Under the pieces are notes generated by a model, which worked only from the letters and a program-made list of their open reading frames with translations, was not told the origin of the DNA and searched no databases. A program made the translations under genes and the position numbers. From positions 1 to 64,000 of the forward strand of contig NZ_JBGUBC010000006.1 of the NCBI RefSeq assembly GCF_041821145.1: 64,000 nucleotides of DNA. The letters are read 5' to 3'. Source of the DNA: Halopenitus sp041821145 (GTDB taxonomy: Archaea > Halobacteriota > Halobacteria > Halobacteriales > Haloferacaceae). This document shows positions 7,528 to 16,400 of this stretch, piece by piece; the stretch's first letter is position 1; the number at the start of each line of letters is the position of its first letter.

Positions 7528-9237
7528 ATGAGTACGACCGATACCACTCCAAACCTCCATCCGAGCAGGTACACCTCTGGGGTGGATCGCTACCTCCGGT
7601 TTGCCGAGGATCACCTCGGACTGGACCTCGCCGATACCCAGAAGCGGCTGCTTCGAGCAACCGCTAAACACCGACATGTGCTCATCCAGTCGGGCAACGG
7701 TGTCGGGAAGTCGTTTGGCGTGGCCGCGCTGAACCTCGCGTTTCTATACTCGAACATCAACTCGGAGAACCAGACGACGTCGGGGTCCTACTCACAGCTC
7801 GAGGACACGATGTGGCGACCGATGAAGTCGATCTGGAAGCAGACGACACTCCCGGGCCGGACGATCGACTCGAACCCGTATCGCCTTGACATCGACGACT
7901 CCTGGTACTGGAAGGCTGTCTCGCCGAAGTACCCTGACGATCTCGAAGGCCGACACGCGGGCGAGATGTTGATGGTGATAGAGGAGGCGGACAAGCCTTC
8001 GATTGAGGAGGACCACTTCAAATCGGCCGAATCGAATATCACCGACGCGAACGACAGGATGGTCGCGATCTGTAATCCGCCGCGGGGCGAGGACAACATC
8101 GTCTACGAGAAGCGCCAGAGCTCGAAGTGGCACGTCATCCAGTTCTCCAGCTTCGAGAGCCACAACGTCCTCATTGATGCTGGTGAACTCAACGAAGAGC
8201 CCATCCCAGGCCTGGTCGATCTGCCGAAGATCGCCGAGGACTGGGAGGACTGGAACAACGAACCGTGGCCCGGGGCGCAGGCGTACTGGGACGGTGACTA
8301 CCCCGGCGTCGGGATTCTCCTGGACGAGATCGAGGCGGGCGACCTCAAGCGCGAGGAGCTGATCGAGGCACTACGGCCCGGCTTCAACGACGCCCGTCGG
8401 ATGTCGGCACCGCGCCTCGACGAGGATGGCGAGCCGACGTTCGAGCAGAACCCCGACCTCCGGCCGAACCCTGACTTCCGGGGCGACCTCAACGAGGAGT
8501 GGTATCGACGCCGAGCGGGGATCATCCCGCCCGACGGTGCCGAGTCTTACCGCCCGTTCTACGTCGACGAGGTCCAGATCTGCCTCGAGGAGAACGAGTC
8601 GCCCGCCCGCAGCGAGCGCGACGAGCTCCTCGGCGTCGCGGTTGACGTCGCCCGGAAGGGCGGGGATAGCACCGTGGTCAGCATCCTCTACGAGAACGCG
8701 GCGGTTATGCACTCTTGGAAGGATACCGACCACAACGAGAACTACAGCCGCGTCCGGGACATCGTCGACGAACTCGAGTACGTCCCGCTGATAGCGGTTG
8801 ACGCCGTCGGGGAGGGCTCGGGCTTGGCCGATGACCTAGTCGAGGCCTACGGCTTGAAGACGGTCGCCCGGTTCAAGGCCGGAACTGCACCGGCGGAGGA
8901 CCAGATCGGCGACGGTGACGGCGCCGAGGAGTACTACGACAAGTGGACCGAGGGCCTCGTCGTCCTCGGCCAGTACCTTCCGGACATCGCGCCGGTCGGG
9001 GACAGCGAGGACGTCGCCAACCTCCGCGAGGAGTTGTACGCAGCTGCCCGGACCGTCGAACTCGAGGAGCGCCGGCGCCGGTCGGGCGACCTGGTGAAAG
9101 CCTCTCCGAAGGAAGAGATCAAGGAGCGTCTTGGCCGCTCGCCGGACCGCCTCGACGCGATGATGATGGCGGCCTGGGCGGCCGAGGGCTGCGCGCCTGA
9201 CGACTCCGCGGGCGAGGCTTTCCTAATCACGAGCTGA
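7528..9237 (+). CDS. terL: terminase large subunit
   Basis: 569 residues. The N-terminal ATPase has Walker A SGNGVGKS at 55-62 and Walker B LMVIEEAD near 148-155, followed by a CNPPRG segment typical of the coupling motif region. The C-terminal RNase H-like nuclease begins at VAVDVARKGGD near 370, the first catalytic aspartate, with AVDAVGEGSG near 423 and a DAMMMAAW end. It powers DNA packaging into proheads and cuts the concatemer. It is placed between TerS and portal as in other head-tail viruses. Confidence 0.93.
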   Translation: MSTTDTTPNLHPSRYTSGVDRYLRFAEDHLGLDLADTQKRLLRATAKHRHVLIQSGNGVGKSFGVAALNLAFLYSNINSENQTTSGSYSQLEDTMWRPMKSIWKQTTLPGRTIDSNPYRLDIDDSWYWKAVSPKYPDDLEGRHAGEMLMVIEEADKPSIEEDHFKSAESNITDANDRMVAICNPPRGEDNIVYEKRQSSKWHVIQFSSFESHNVLIDAGELNEEPIPGLVDLPKIAEDWEDWNNEPWPGAQAYWDGDYPGVGILLDEIEAGDLKREELIEALRPGFNDARRMSAPRLDEDGEPTFEQNPDLRPNPDFRGDLNEEWYRRRAGIIPPDGAESYRPFYVDEVQICLEENESPARSERDELLGVAVDVARKGGDSTVVSILYENAAVMHSWKDTDHNENYSRVRDIVDELEYVPLIAVDAVGEGSGLADDLVEAYGLKTVARFKAGTAPAEDQIGDGDGAEEYYDKWTEGLVVLGQYLPDIAPVGDSEDVANLREELYAAARTVELEERRRRSGDLVKASPKEEIKERLGRSPDRLDAMMMAAWAAEGCAPDDSAGEAFLITS

Positions 9238-9243
9238 TCTACT

Positions 9244-10848
9244 ATGGAACTGCGAAGATCACTTCGAGAGCACCTCGAACAGCTGTCGCCAAGTACAACG
9301 CCAGCACCTCGAGGCGAGCACCGCCAGGCGAAAACTACCGAACGCAAGGACAGCGAGGGGATCATCTCTTGGGTCCTCGGCTACTCGACACCGAGCCCAA
9401 GTACTGACGCTGTCCAGGCGGAGCAGCGGGACGCTCCGGCGACGATCGCTGAGAACTGGCAGAACTACTACAACGATTTTGCGCTCACCCGTGCCCCACT
9501 CCACCTTTTCAACGAGGCGGTGACCGAGCCCGGCTACAAGATCCGTGTCGAGAACGCGAGCGGGGAGCGCGATCGCGACATGGAGGACGCGCTCGACCTC
9601 TGGGCGTCCAACTGTGTGATCCACGCCGGCGAGCTCGGCCACGACCTCCGGAAGCTCCTGGGCTCGCTGCCCTCGAAGCGCCGCGGAAAGGGGACCGTCC
9701 TGGTCGAGAAAGTTGGCACTGAGCAAGACCCGGACGCGACGGTCGCGTTGATGTCGCTCGAGCCGTCGACGTTCAAGATCCACACCCGTGAGCGCCAACC
9801 GATCCTTATCCAGCCGGGCGACGACGTCGACTCCGACCACCCACGGTCGCCGACCGGGAAGGCGGCCGCGTACACGCAGTATCACGAGGACGTCCCTGGG
9901 CACGACGACAAGGACCCGATCCACTTCGCGACCGACGACATCATCAAGCTGACCTACGACGCCGACGACGGCGAGGTCTGGGGGACGTCGCTATTCGACG
10001 CGGTCTCTGACCGGGTCGACGCCCTCAAACAGAAGCTCGATGATCGTGACTTCGCAATCCGGCAGACGGGATACCCCCATCGGATCTACTCCTCGGACAG
10101 TTGGTCGCAGCAGGAGGCGGAGGCCTACGCCGAGGCCCACATGGGGGGCGAGGTCTCCAGCGAGTACGGCCCCGAGGACGACGAAGATCGCGGCGGCGAG
10201 CAGAACTCGTTCGCCGGCCGAGTCGACTTCGTCCCGAACACGGTCAAGGTCCAGGTCGAGGAGGGCTCGGTTCCCGATCTCGAAGGTGCGATCCGGGACG
10301 ACGTCGAGCAGATCTTCTCGGTGATGCCGGTCGGGAAGTACCAGATCGCGTACGCCGACGACCTAAATCAGTTCGTCGTCGACCCGCAGCGCGAGCGCGA
10401 CCAGGAGGCTGTCGACTCCGAGCGGCGGTACCTCGAGCGGAAGTTCGAGCCCATCTTGGTAGAAAAAGCCGACCAGCTCGCGAGCGGGGACCGCTACGAC
10501 GGCGACGTCTCCTTCTCGATCGAGCCGCCGGAGGACGAGAATCCGCTGCGGCGCGAGAGCTTCCCAGACGAGAATCTGCAGGCGTTCGCGAGCGCCTGGA
10601 AGGCCTACAAGGAGAGTGGCGCGGAGCAGGATCTCCCGGCCGAGGCGTTTGCAGAGTTCGCCGGTTTCGATCTCGAGGCGAAGCAGGAGGAGTACGAGTG
10701 GGAGAGCGACCCGCTCGAGATGCCTGACGAGCAGGACTCCCCCGAGAACACGCCACCGCCACCGGCCGCCGAGAGTTCTGAGGACGATGCCCGCGATGAG
10801 CTGAACGAGATGGATATCGACGACGAGCGGGAGGAGTTCGAGGTATGA
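9244..10848 (+). CDS. portal protein
   Basis: 534 residues, starting 7 bp after terL. The C-terminal half has the portal-like run IFSVMPVGKYQIAYADDLNQ, with long charged helices (ERDQEAVDSERRYLERKFE). The end is a very acidic, proline-rich tail. Length and position after TerL and before the gpF-like gene match the dodecameric portal through which DNA enters the capsid. It overlaps the next gene by 4 bp (ATGA). Assignment rests on order plus these motifs. Confidence 0.88.
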   Translation: MELRRSLREHLEQLSPSTTPAPRGEHRQAKTTERKDSEGIISWVLGYSTPSPSTDAVQAEQRDAPATIAENWQNYYNDFALTRAPLHLFNEAVTEPGYKIRVENASGERDRDMEDALDLWASNCVIHAGELGHDLRKLLGSLPSKRRGKGTVLVEKVGTEQDPDATVALMSLEPSTFKIHTRERQPILIQPGDDVDSDHPRSPTGKAAAYTQYHEDVPGHDDKDPIHFATDDIIKLTYDADDGEVWGTSLFDAVSDRVDALKQKLDDRDFAIRQTGYPHRIYSSDSWSQQEAEAYAEAHMGGEVSSEYGPEDDEDRGGEQNSFAGRVDFVPNTVKVQVEEGSVPDLEGAIRDDVEQIFSVMPVGKYQIAYADDLNQFVVDPQRERDQEAVDSERRYLERKFEPILVEKADQLASGDRYDGDVSFSIEPPEDENPLRRESFPDENLQAFASAWKAYKESGAEQDLPAEAFAEFAGFDLEAKQEEYEWESDPLEMPDEQDSPENTPPPPAAESSEDDARDELNEMDIDDEREEFEV

Positions 10849-11225
10849 CCGATGATGAAGGGGCCCAGCCGGCCGAGCCGGCGAAGCGGATCCGAGCGAA
10901 CGACTCTACATTTATCACAATCCCGATGATCGACCACTCGATTACGCTCAACGAGATCCATGCGTCGACAATCGGCGCGGCATCGGGATTCGTCTCTGGC
11001 CTCGCTTGGATCTCGGGAAAGTCGGAGCTGACTGTCCTCTTGACCTTCATCCTCGCGGGATACGCCATCCTCGGCCGGCCAGTCGGGACGTCGCTTTCGG
11101 AAGACGCCCCAGAGTATGGTTCTGACGGGTCGAAGGTTCCGATCGCCGTTCGGACGATTCGGCATGAGCCGTGGTACTTCCTCGCCTGGATGGTCGCGCT
11201 CCTCCTAGGGGTGATAATTGTATGA
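10845..11225 (+). CDS. small membrane protein between portal and gpF
   Basis: 126 residues. The first 45 are soluble and acidic. Three hydrophobic segments follow (GAASGFVSGLAWI; LTVLLTFILAGYAIL; WYFLAWMVALLLGVIIV). It overlaps both neighbours by 4 bp, so it is translated with the head genes. No family was recognised. A membrane protein inside a head operon is unusual; possible roles are entry, superinfection exclusion or a virion membrane contact, none proven. Confidence 0.72.
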   Translation: MTDDEGAQPAEPAKRIRANDSTFITIPMIDHSITLNEIHASTIGAASGFVSGLAWISGKSELTVLLTFILAGYAILGRPVGTSLSEDAPEYGSDGSKVPIAVRTIRHEPWYFLAWMVALLLGVIIV

Positions 11226-12793
11226 GCTCCACGGATGCATCCGTGGCTGCTGGGGTTGAACAGCTGCAAGGCGAGCACGCCCACCCGACGAAGGCCGGGA
11301 ATCGGGACGCGCATGCCAACGACCCGTCGAAGACGACGACGATCCAGCGGAAGTACGCCCAGAAGCTCCGCGGGCGCTTCGCGAACATCCGAGCGGAGAT
11401 CCGGCGAGGTGTTGCTAACCGTGACGTCCTCGGTCTCCAGGGGGACGACGACGGCGAGGGCGTCTCGCTGTCGGACATCCTCGCCGGCGACGACGTCCCG
11501 GCCGACGTTCGCGAGGGGTTTGTCGAGCTGCTGGCCGACCAGGAGTACGGCGCCACTCGGGACCTCGTCGAGCAGCTGGCGTCGGACTTCGAACCTGAGG
11601 ACCTCGTCACTCGGGACTTCGAGTTCGATCGGCTGGCACGGAAGCACGAGGAATTTATGGCCTGGCTACGGGCTCAGCAGGAAGCAGGCGTCCTCGAAGT
11701 CATCTCCCGGGACGGCAACACGTACGTCCGGTCGGCGTACGAGCGCGGCTGGAAGAACGCAAACTCCTGGATGGAGGCCGACCCGCTCCAGTCAGACCTC
11801 GCAACCGCGCTCCAACGCCCTGTTCACCGAGACAAACTCTCGCTGCTCTACGAGCGTAACTTCGAGGCGCTCCAAGGCATCACCCAAGACGTCTCCCGAG
11901 AGATTTCCCGGGAGCTGGCCGAAGGTTTGACAGAGGGGATCCACCCGGACGAGATGGCCCGCCGGCTGACCGACCGCGTCGACAAGATCGGCCGGACGCG
12001 TGCGACCACTCTGGCCCGGACCGAGGTGATGTACTCGCATAACGAGGCGACCATCACAACGTACGAGCGGGCGATGGGTCCGGACGTGGAGGTTCAGGTG
12101 CAGACGGAGGTCTCGACGGCTGGGGATCAGCATGTCTGCGAAATTTGCTCGCCCTGGGAGGGTCGCACGTTGACACTCAAGGACGCCCGTCGTGATGGCC
12201 CGCCATTCCATCCTCGTTGTCGTTGTATCGTGATACCGTCGACGAATCAGCCTGACGACGCCGGTTCGACTGAGCGCACGTATGTCGACCAGCCCCGTGG
12301 CAATATGGCGGAGGAGACAATCGAACAGGGAGTCCGGAACTCGAACATCGTCGGTATGGACGAAGAGAACATCGTCGAGACCTTTCAGTCGGACGACCAC
12401 GGTATCGCGATAACTGAAGGAACGTGGGAGTACGGTGGACTCTGGGACTCAGACGAGCGCGTTATCATGATTCATCAAAATCTGTGGAGTCGTCTTGATG
12501 ACGACGCTCGCCGGTTCCTTCTCAAGCACGAGATATACGAGCGACGTCGTGCAGTCAACGAATTTGGCGATGCGATTGGGTCAACAGTCGGTCAGAGTGA
12601 CGCGGTCGCAGCGCACCACACGAGTGTCAACGCCGATCTGCTCGACGAACTCGGCAAAAGGCCACTCAAGTCGTACGCTCGAGCGACGCGAGATAAGCTA
12701 GTCGCTGAGGGTACTAGTGATGCCGATGCGATCGAACAGGCAATGTATCGCATCTCTGGTGCAGGACTCGAGGAAAACGAGATGTTTGAATAA
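11222..12793 (+). CDS. Mu gpF-like minor head protein with extra C-terminal domain
   Basis: 523 residues from ATG 11222. Residues about 180-345 are the gpF/SPP1 gp7 head-morphogenesis domain, with RTRATTLARTEVMYSHNEAT and the Cys/His region CEICSPWEGR ... HPRCRC near 306-340. Residues about 360-523 are an additional domain not needed for gpF function. It contains IMIHQNLW, LLKHEIYER (H436, E437) and AAHH (H465, H466). The DNA encoding it is visibly less GC-rich than its neighbours. Comparable C-terminal enzymatic or toxin domains are known on minor head proteins of bacterial phages; here the activity is unknown. A small gene overlaps its stop codon. Confidence 0.85.
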   Translation: MSSTDASVAAGVEQLQGEHAHPTKAGNRDAHANDPSKTTTIQRKYAQKLRGRFANIRAEIRRGVANRDVLGLQGDDDGEGVSLSDILAGDDVPADVREGFVELLADQEYGATRDLVEQLASDFEPEDLVTRDFEFDRLARKHEEFMAWLRAQQEAGVLEVISRDGNTYVRSAYERGWKNANSWMEADPLQSDLATALQRPVHRDKLSLLYERNFEALQGITQDVSREISRELAEGLTEGIHPDEMARRLTDRVDKIGRTRATTLARTEVMYSHNEATITTYERAMGPDVEVQVQTEVSTAGDQHVCEICSPWEGRTLTLKDARRDGPPFHPRCRCIVIPSTNQPDDAGSTERTYVDQPRGNMAEETIEQGVRNSNIVGMDEENIVETFQSDDHGIAITEGTWEYGGLWDSDERVIMIHQNLWSRLDDDARRFLLKHEIYERRRAVNEFGDAIGSTVGQSDAVAAHHTSVNADLLDELGKRPLKSYARATRDKLVAEGTSDADAIEQAMYRISGAGLEENEMFE

Positions 12794-13008
12794 TGGCACT
12801 CGCTCGAACCCTCGAGGAGAAAGACACTGTCCGCTGGCGATCGCCGTTTTACTTCACGTTGGAATCTGGAGTCGTCACCGAGATTATCGAAGACGGTCGT
12901 CGACTCCAAAATACTTCACTCGATCCACCTGTCGTGGTTGTCGACTTGGATCGCGGTGGCCGAGTCTTCTCCAGCCCCAGTGACCTGGAGCGAATTACTG
13001 CCGACTAA
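12793..13008 (+). CDS. small protein coupled to gpF extension, possible partner
   Basis: 71 residues, with ATG 12793 overlapping the TAA of the gpF-like gene by one base. The sequence reads as a compact beta-rich fold (FYFTLESGVVTEII; PPVVVVDLDRGGRVF). No family was recognised. Tight coupling to a protein with an added possible enzyme domain suggests an inhibitor, chaperone or immunity-like partner. That is inference from gene arrangement only. Confidence 0.62.
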   Translation: MALARTLEEKDTVRWRSPFYFTLESGVVTEIIEDGRRLQNTSLDPPVVVVDLDRGGRVFSSPSDLERITAD

Positions 13009-13084
13009 TTGACTTCTGATAATGGCGGTGGTCACTACTCGCGCGGACTGGCCGTACTCTGTTTCGGCGCTTTCGACTTCTTCA

Positions 13085-13147
13085 ACCGCTTGAGCTGGTC
13101 GCTCGACTTGCTTCCACAAGTTGGTGAGGTTCGAATCCTACTGGCGG
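13085..13147 (+). other. degenerate tRNA-like remnant
   Basis: Between the small gene and the protease, three arms can be drawn: a D-arm-like GAGC-TGGTC-GCTC (92-104 of 13,0xx), a hairpin ACTTG/CAAGT, and a T-arm-like GGTTCGAATCC at 13129-13139. ACCGC (13085-13089) partly pairs with GGCGG near 13143-13147. The anticodon loop has the wrong size and several stem pairs fail, so this is not a working tRNA. It may be a relic of an insertion, or chance. Confidence 0.25.
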
Positions 13148-13165
13148 ACTCAACCATGTGTTAAC

Positions 13166-14782
13166 ATGACGAAAAAACAACACGGAAAACGGCATGCCGA
13201 GACACTCTCTGGCGGTGTCGCGTCAATCGATAAGAACGACGAGGAGCAGCAGGTACGGATTGTTCCTCTCGGAGAGGGCGACATCACCCGCGGAGGCTCG
13301 GGCAAAGAGACGTACTGGGACCGAGAGGTCCTGAAAGAAGCCGTCGACAGCGGCGCGTTCGACAAGGCGAAGCTTCTGAAGGGTCGTCCCGGTGAGGGCC
13401 ACAAAGATATGCTTGAGCAGGCGGATCCCGACGAGATCGTCGGCTCCGCCGGCACGTTCGAGTACGAAGACGGCGTCGGGCCGGTCTCCGAGAACGCGGA
13501 GGTTCTCGACGACCACCTGGCCGATCTCGTCGACGCCGGACTCGTCGAGGTGTCACCCGACATGTGGCGCGTCCTCGGCGAGTATGACGAGGATCTCAGC
13601 GCCTACCGTGTCGATGAGATACTCGACGTCCCGTACATCACCATCCTCGACCGAGGAGCCTCGGCTGGCGCCTCGATCGAACCGGCCGGTGACGGCGTCG
13701 AGGCACTCGGAAGCGACGTCGGGCGCTGGAAGGACCGCGTCCACGAGCTCTCGGAGACGCTGGGCGTCCCGTCGGAGCAGCTGCAGCACGAGATCGACGC
13801 CAGCGAGCGCGGCGTCGATGTGACCGTCGAGCAGCTCTCCCGGCTCTTCACTCTCCGGTTCCGTGCGTACGGTGAGATGTTCGGGGACGAGTTCCTCGAC
13901 GAGGCGGTCGCGAACCTTGTGGCGATTGAGGGGATCTCGGCGACCCGCAGTGAGGATAACGACGACCCTGAGCTGGTTGCGATCGTCGACCGCGAGGCAG
14001 TCGCCTCGCTCGACGACCTGAACGACCAGATCATCGATGCGCTCCAGGACACTCCCTTCGAGGTCCACGACGGCTACGACTGGATCGAGGACGTCGCGTG
14101 GGAGGGTCTCTCCGGGAGTCCCGGGCCCGAAGCACAGAACGGAGACGAGCGGGCGGAATCCCGTGCGGGAACCGGTACTGGAGACTCCGGTACTAGCGGT
14201 ACTTCACAGAATATGGCAGACACCGAAGAACTTCAGGAGCAGCTCGCAGAGGTCCGAACCGAGCGAGATAGTCTCGTCGACGAGAAGGAAGACCTCGAAG
14301 AGCAGCTCTCCGAGAAAGAGGAAACGATCGAGAACAAGGAAGAGCGGATCGAGCAGCTTGAGGAGGAGATCGACCCCCTTGTCGACATGCTCGCCGAGCT
14401 GGCGGCCGAGGACTCGCCGCTCCAGGCCGAGCAGCTGGCCGACCGGTTCGAGCCGAGTGAACTCGTCGAGACGCTGGCGCTCGACGCCGGCTGGTCCGAG
14501 GACGATGACGAGAACCCGGTCGAGATCGTCCGCGAGCAGCTCGCGGGTTCCCCGACCCCTCGCGGCGAGAGCGAGCCCGACGGCACGCCCGGCGGCGACC
14601 TCGGCGAGGAGGAGAAGCAGCACGCCGAGCAGCTGGCCGGCGAAGTGATGACGGCGCAGGACACGCTCGCCGCCGAGGGCTCGAACTACGAGTACCTCAA
14701 GCAGGAGTACGACGTCGACGCCGCGGAGTACGACGACGTCGAGCAGCTCCGCGCGGCCGTCCGCGGTAACGGAGGTGCCTGA
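13166..14782 (+). CDS. prohead protease fused to scaffold
   Basis: 538 residues from ATG 13166; an upstream GTG at 13121 is open but adds only tRNA-like sequence. The first 180 residues look like a phage capsid maturation protease (YWDREVLKEAV; GEGHKDMLEQ; VEVSPDMWRV), with H and S candidates for catalysis. From about residue 350 the protein becomes a long acidic coiled coil (QEQLAEVRTERDSLVDEKED), the expected form of a scaffold, and ends just before the decoration gene. Fusion of protease and scaffold is common in Mu-like and lambda-like heads. The exact protease clan is not certain by eye. Confidence 0.85.
   Translation: MTKKQHGKRHAETLSGGVASIDKNDEEQQVRIVPLGEGDITRGGSGKETYWDREVLKEAVDSGAFDKAKLLKGRPGEGHKDMLEQADPDEIVGSAGTFEYEDGVGPVSENAEVLDDHLADLVDAGLVEVSPDMWRVLGEYDEDLSAYRVDEILDVPYITILDRGASAGASIEPAGDGVEALGSDVGRWKDRVHELSETLGVPSEQLQHEIDASERGVDVTVEQLSRLFTLRFRAYGEMFGDEFLDEAVANLVAIEGISATRSEDNDDPELVAIVDREAVASLDDLNDQIIDALQDTPFEVHDGYDWIEDVAWEGLSGSPGPEAQNGDERAESRAGTGTGDSGTSGTSQNMADTEELQEQLAEVRTERDSLVDEKEDLEEQLSEKEETIENKEERIEQLEEEIDPLVDMLAELAAEDSPLQAEQLADRFEPSELVETLALDAGWSEDDDENPVEIVREQLAGSPTPRGESEPDGTPGGDLGEEEKQHAEQLAGEVMTAQDTLAAEGSNYEYLKQEYDVDAAEYDDVEQLRAAVRGNGGA
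14213..14782 (+). CDS. possible separate scaffold from internal start
   Basis: An in-frame ATG at 14213 (codon 350 of the fused protein) lies exactly at the junction between a Gly/Ser/Thr-rich linker and the coiled coil. Starting there would give a 189-residue free scaffold, as in lambda Nu3 or Mu Z. No strong ribosome site is visible before it, so independent translation is only suggested. Confidence 0.35.
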   Translation: MADTEELQEQLAEVRTERDSLVDEKEDLEEQLSEKEETIENKEERIEQLEEEIDPLVDMLAELAAEDSPLQAEQLADRFEPSELVETLALDAGWSEDDDENPVEIVREQLAGSPTPRGESEPDGTPGGDLGEEEKQHAEQLAGEVMTAQDTLAAEGSNYEYLKQEYDVDAAEYDDVEQLRAAVRGNGGA

Positions 14783-14784
14783 AC

Positions 14785-15237
14785 ATGGTTCAGGGCGACC
14801 TCCGACTCTACGACCCCGGGCAGAGCCTTGACGTCGATGTCATCGCGGACCCCGACGGGAACGTCGCGGGACGCAGTGATCCCGTCGAGATCGCCGGCGA
14901 GGCGAACGGGCGGACGCAGGTCCAGCTCCCCACCGGCGCCGGTAACGCGATCGGGACGCTTGAGCGGGCGCCTGATGTCGACGACATGGACTACGCCGCC
15001 GGCGACGTCGCCGGCACCGGGAGCGCGCTCGCGCAGGGCCCGGTCGACTGGTACGAGGACGCCTCCGGCGGCGCCGTCGCACCGGGCGACCTGGTCGTCC
15101 TGACGGACACGGGCGTCCGCGCCTACGACTCCGCCGGTGGTGACACGCCCGAGATGATCCTCGGGCGCGTCTTCGCGACCGGAACTCGAGCCAGCGCCGA
15201 GACCGCGAACAAGGTGGCCGTCCTGCGGCACAAGTAA
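14785..15237 (+). CDS. capsid decoration (cement) protein
   Basis: 150 residues, beta-rich and Gly/Ala/Asp-rich. Features such as YAAGDVAGTGSALAQG, APGDLVVLTDTGVRAYD and ILGRVFATGT are characteristic of DUF2190/gpD-like head-stabilising proteins, which bind mature capsid surfaces. It lies 2 bp after the protease-scaffold stop and directly before the major capsid gene, the usual place for this protein. Confidence 0.82.
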   Translation: MVQGDLRLYDPGQSLDVDVIADPDGNVAGRSDPVEIAGEANGRTQVQLPTGAGNAIGTLERAPDVDDMDYAAGDVAGTGSALAQGPVDWYEDASGGAVAPGDLVVLTDTGVRAYDSAGGDTPEMILGRVFATGTRASAETANKVAVLRHK

Positions 15238-15252
15238 CTCAGGTAATACAAA

Positions 15253-16392
15253 ATGGCACGACTTAGTTTCAAGAAGGCCGGTTTGCTCTCGCCGAAGACG
15301 CTGCGTGAGGAGATCGTTCAGGACATCGACCAGATGGATGAGGTCCAGGGCGAGGACGTCGCCAGCGCGAACAGCGAGTTCGCTGCTGTCGACCTTGACG
15401 CCCCGGAAGAGAACTACTTCCAGATCGGCGGCGCCGTCGCCCCGATGCGGGAGGTCGACCGAGCCGCAGAGTCCCCGATCGGTACGCTCGGCGAGATCAG
15501 CGAGAAGGACATCACGACCTACTCGTTCAAGGAGAAGATCGCCCCCGAGAAAGAGACTGACGCGAAACTGAACAGCGAGCGGGAGATCCTCTCGCTCTAT
15601 CGCTGGGGCGCGAACCAGCTCCGAGCGGCGCTGTTCCTCACCCGCGAGCAGGTCACCTGGCAGGGCACCCAGAGCGTCGAAGGGTTCGTCGGGCAGGACG
15701 GGCAGACGCCCCACTCGGACATCCCGACTGACAACGTCATCGACCCGACCAACGCCTACGACGACCGGGCGAACTCCACGCCGTACCAGGACTTCTCGTA
15801 CGCGTCGTATCTGCTGAACGAGGCCGACCAGACGTTCATGAACGCGCAGGTCACCACCGATCCGGTGGCCTACGTCACCCCGAGCACCTGGCACGACATC
15901 AAGAACAACGACGACATGAAGGACCGGTTCTCGGGCGTCGAGGTCCGGGGCCTCACGGGCAGCCAGGTCCGCCGCCTCGTCGACGAGGAGATCCCCGAGA
16001 TTCGGATGGTCAAGGTCAAGCTCCCGCGCACCGACGGCGACGGGAACTTCCTCGATGGGGACGGGAACGTCGTCAACGACGTCGACGACGCCGCGATGGA
16101 CAACGTCCTCGAGCCGTACGACGCGGCGGCCGACACCCAGCGGCGGAACATCGTCATTGGGCGCCCTGGCCCGAGCTCGGCGTTCCTCCCGTGGTTCGGC
16201 GAGAACATGGGCGAGTTCGACGAGCCCGACGCCCCGTCGACGGACGGCGGCTTCGCCATCGACGAGAACCGCGGCTTCGGGACCCAGACGTGGATCGGGA
16301 ACGACCCGGCCGTCACCTGGCTGAAGGGCTTCCAGGATATCGGCTTCCACCTGATGCTCCCCGAGCAGTGGGTCGTCATCCGGGATATCTGA
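15253..16392 (+). CDS. major capsid protein
   Basis: 379 residues. It follows protease, scaffold and decoration genes and has the length and mixed alpha/beta composition of HK97-fold capsid proteins. A long helical, acidic N-terminal arm (LREEIVQDIDQMDEV) precedes a region YSFKEKIAPEKETDAKLN, then the helix-rich core, and it ends with WVVIRDI. The internal NGDGN-like repeats (DGDGNFLDGDGNVV) resemble a calcium-binding loop, plausible for a halophile. Called from context and composition. Confidence 0.87.
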   Translation: MARLSFKKAGLLSPKTLREEIVQDIDQMDEVQGEDVASANSEFAAVDLDAPEENYFQIGGAVAPMREVDRAAESPIGTLGEISEKDITTYSFKEKIAPEKETDAKLNSEREILSLYRWGANQLRAALFLTREQVTWQGTQSVEGFVGQDGQTPHSDIPTDNVIDPTNAYDDRANSTPYQDFSYASYLLNEADQTFMNAQVTTDPVAYVTPSTWHDIKNNDDMKDRFSGVEVRGLTGSQVRRLVDEEIPEIRMVKVKLPRTDGDGNFLDGDGNVVNDVDDAAMDNVLEPYDAAADTQRRNIVIGRPGPSSAFLPWFGENMGEFDEPDAPSTDGGFAIDENRGFGTQTWIGNDPAVTWLKGFQDIGFHLMLPEQWVVIRDI

Positions 16393-16400
16393 GGTGACCG

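Noticed and set aside
12916..13119. 67-codon minus-strand frame near the tRNA-like relic
   Set aside because: Overlaps the coupled 71-residue gene on the other strand and has no supporting signal.
14686..16350. 554-codon open frame on the minus strand over the decoration and capsid genes
   Set aside because: Strongly biased composition (Val, Arg, Asp, Leu) mirrors the capsid codons; the + genes fit the operon.
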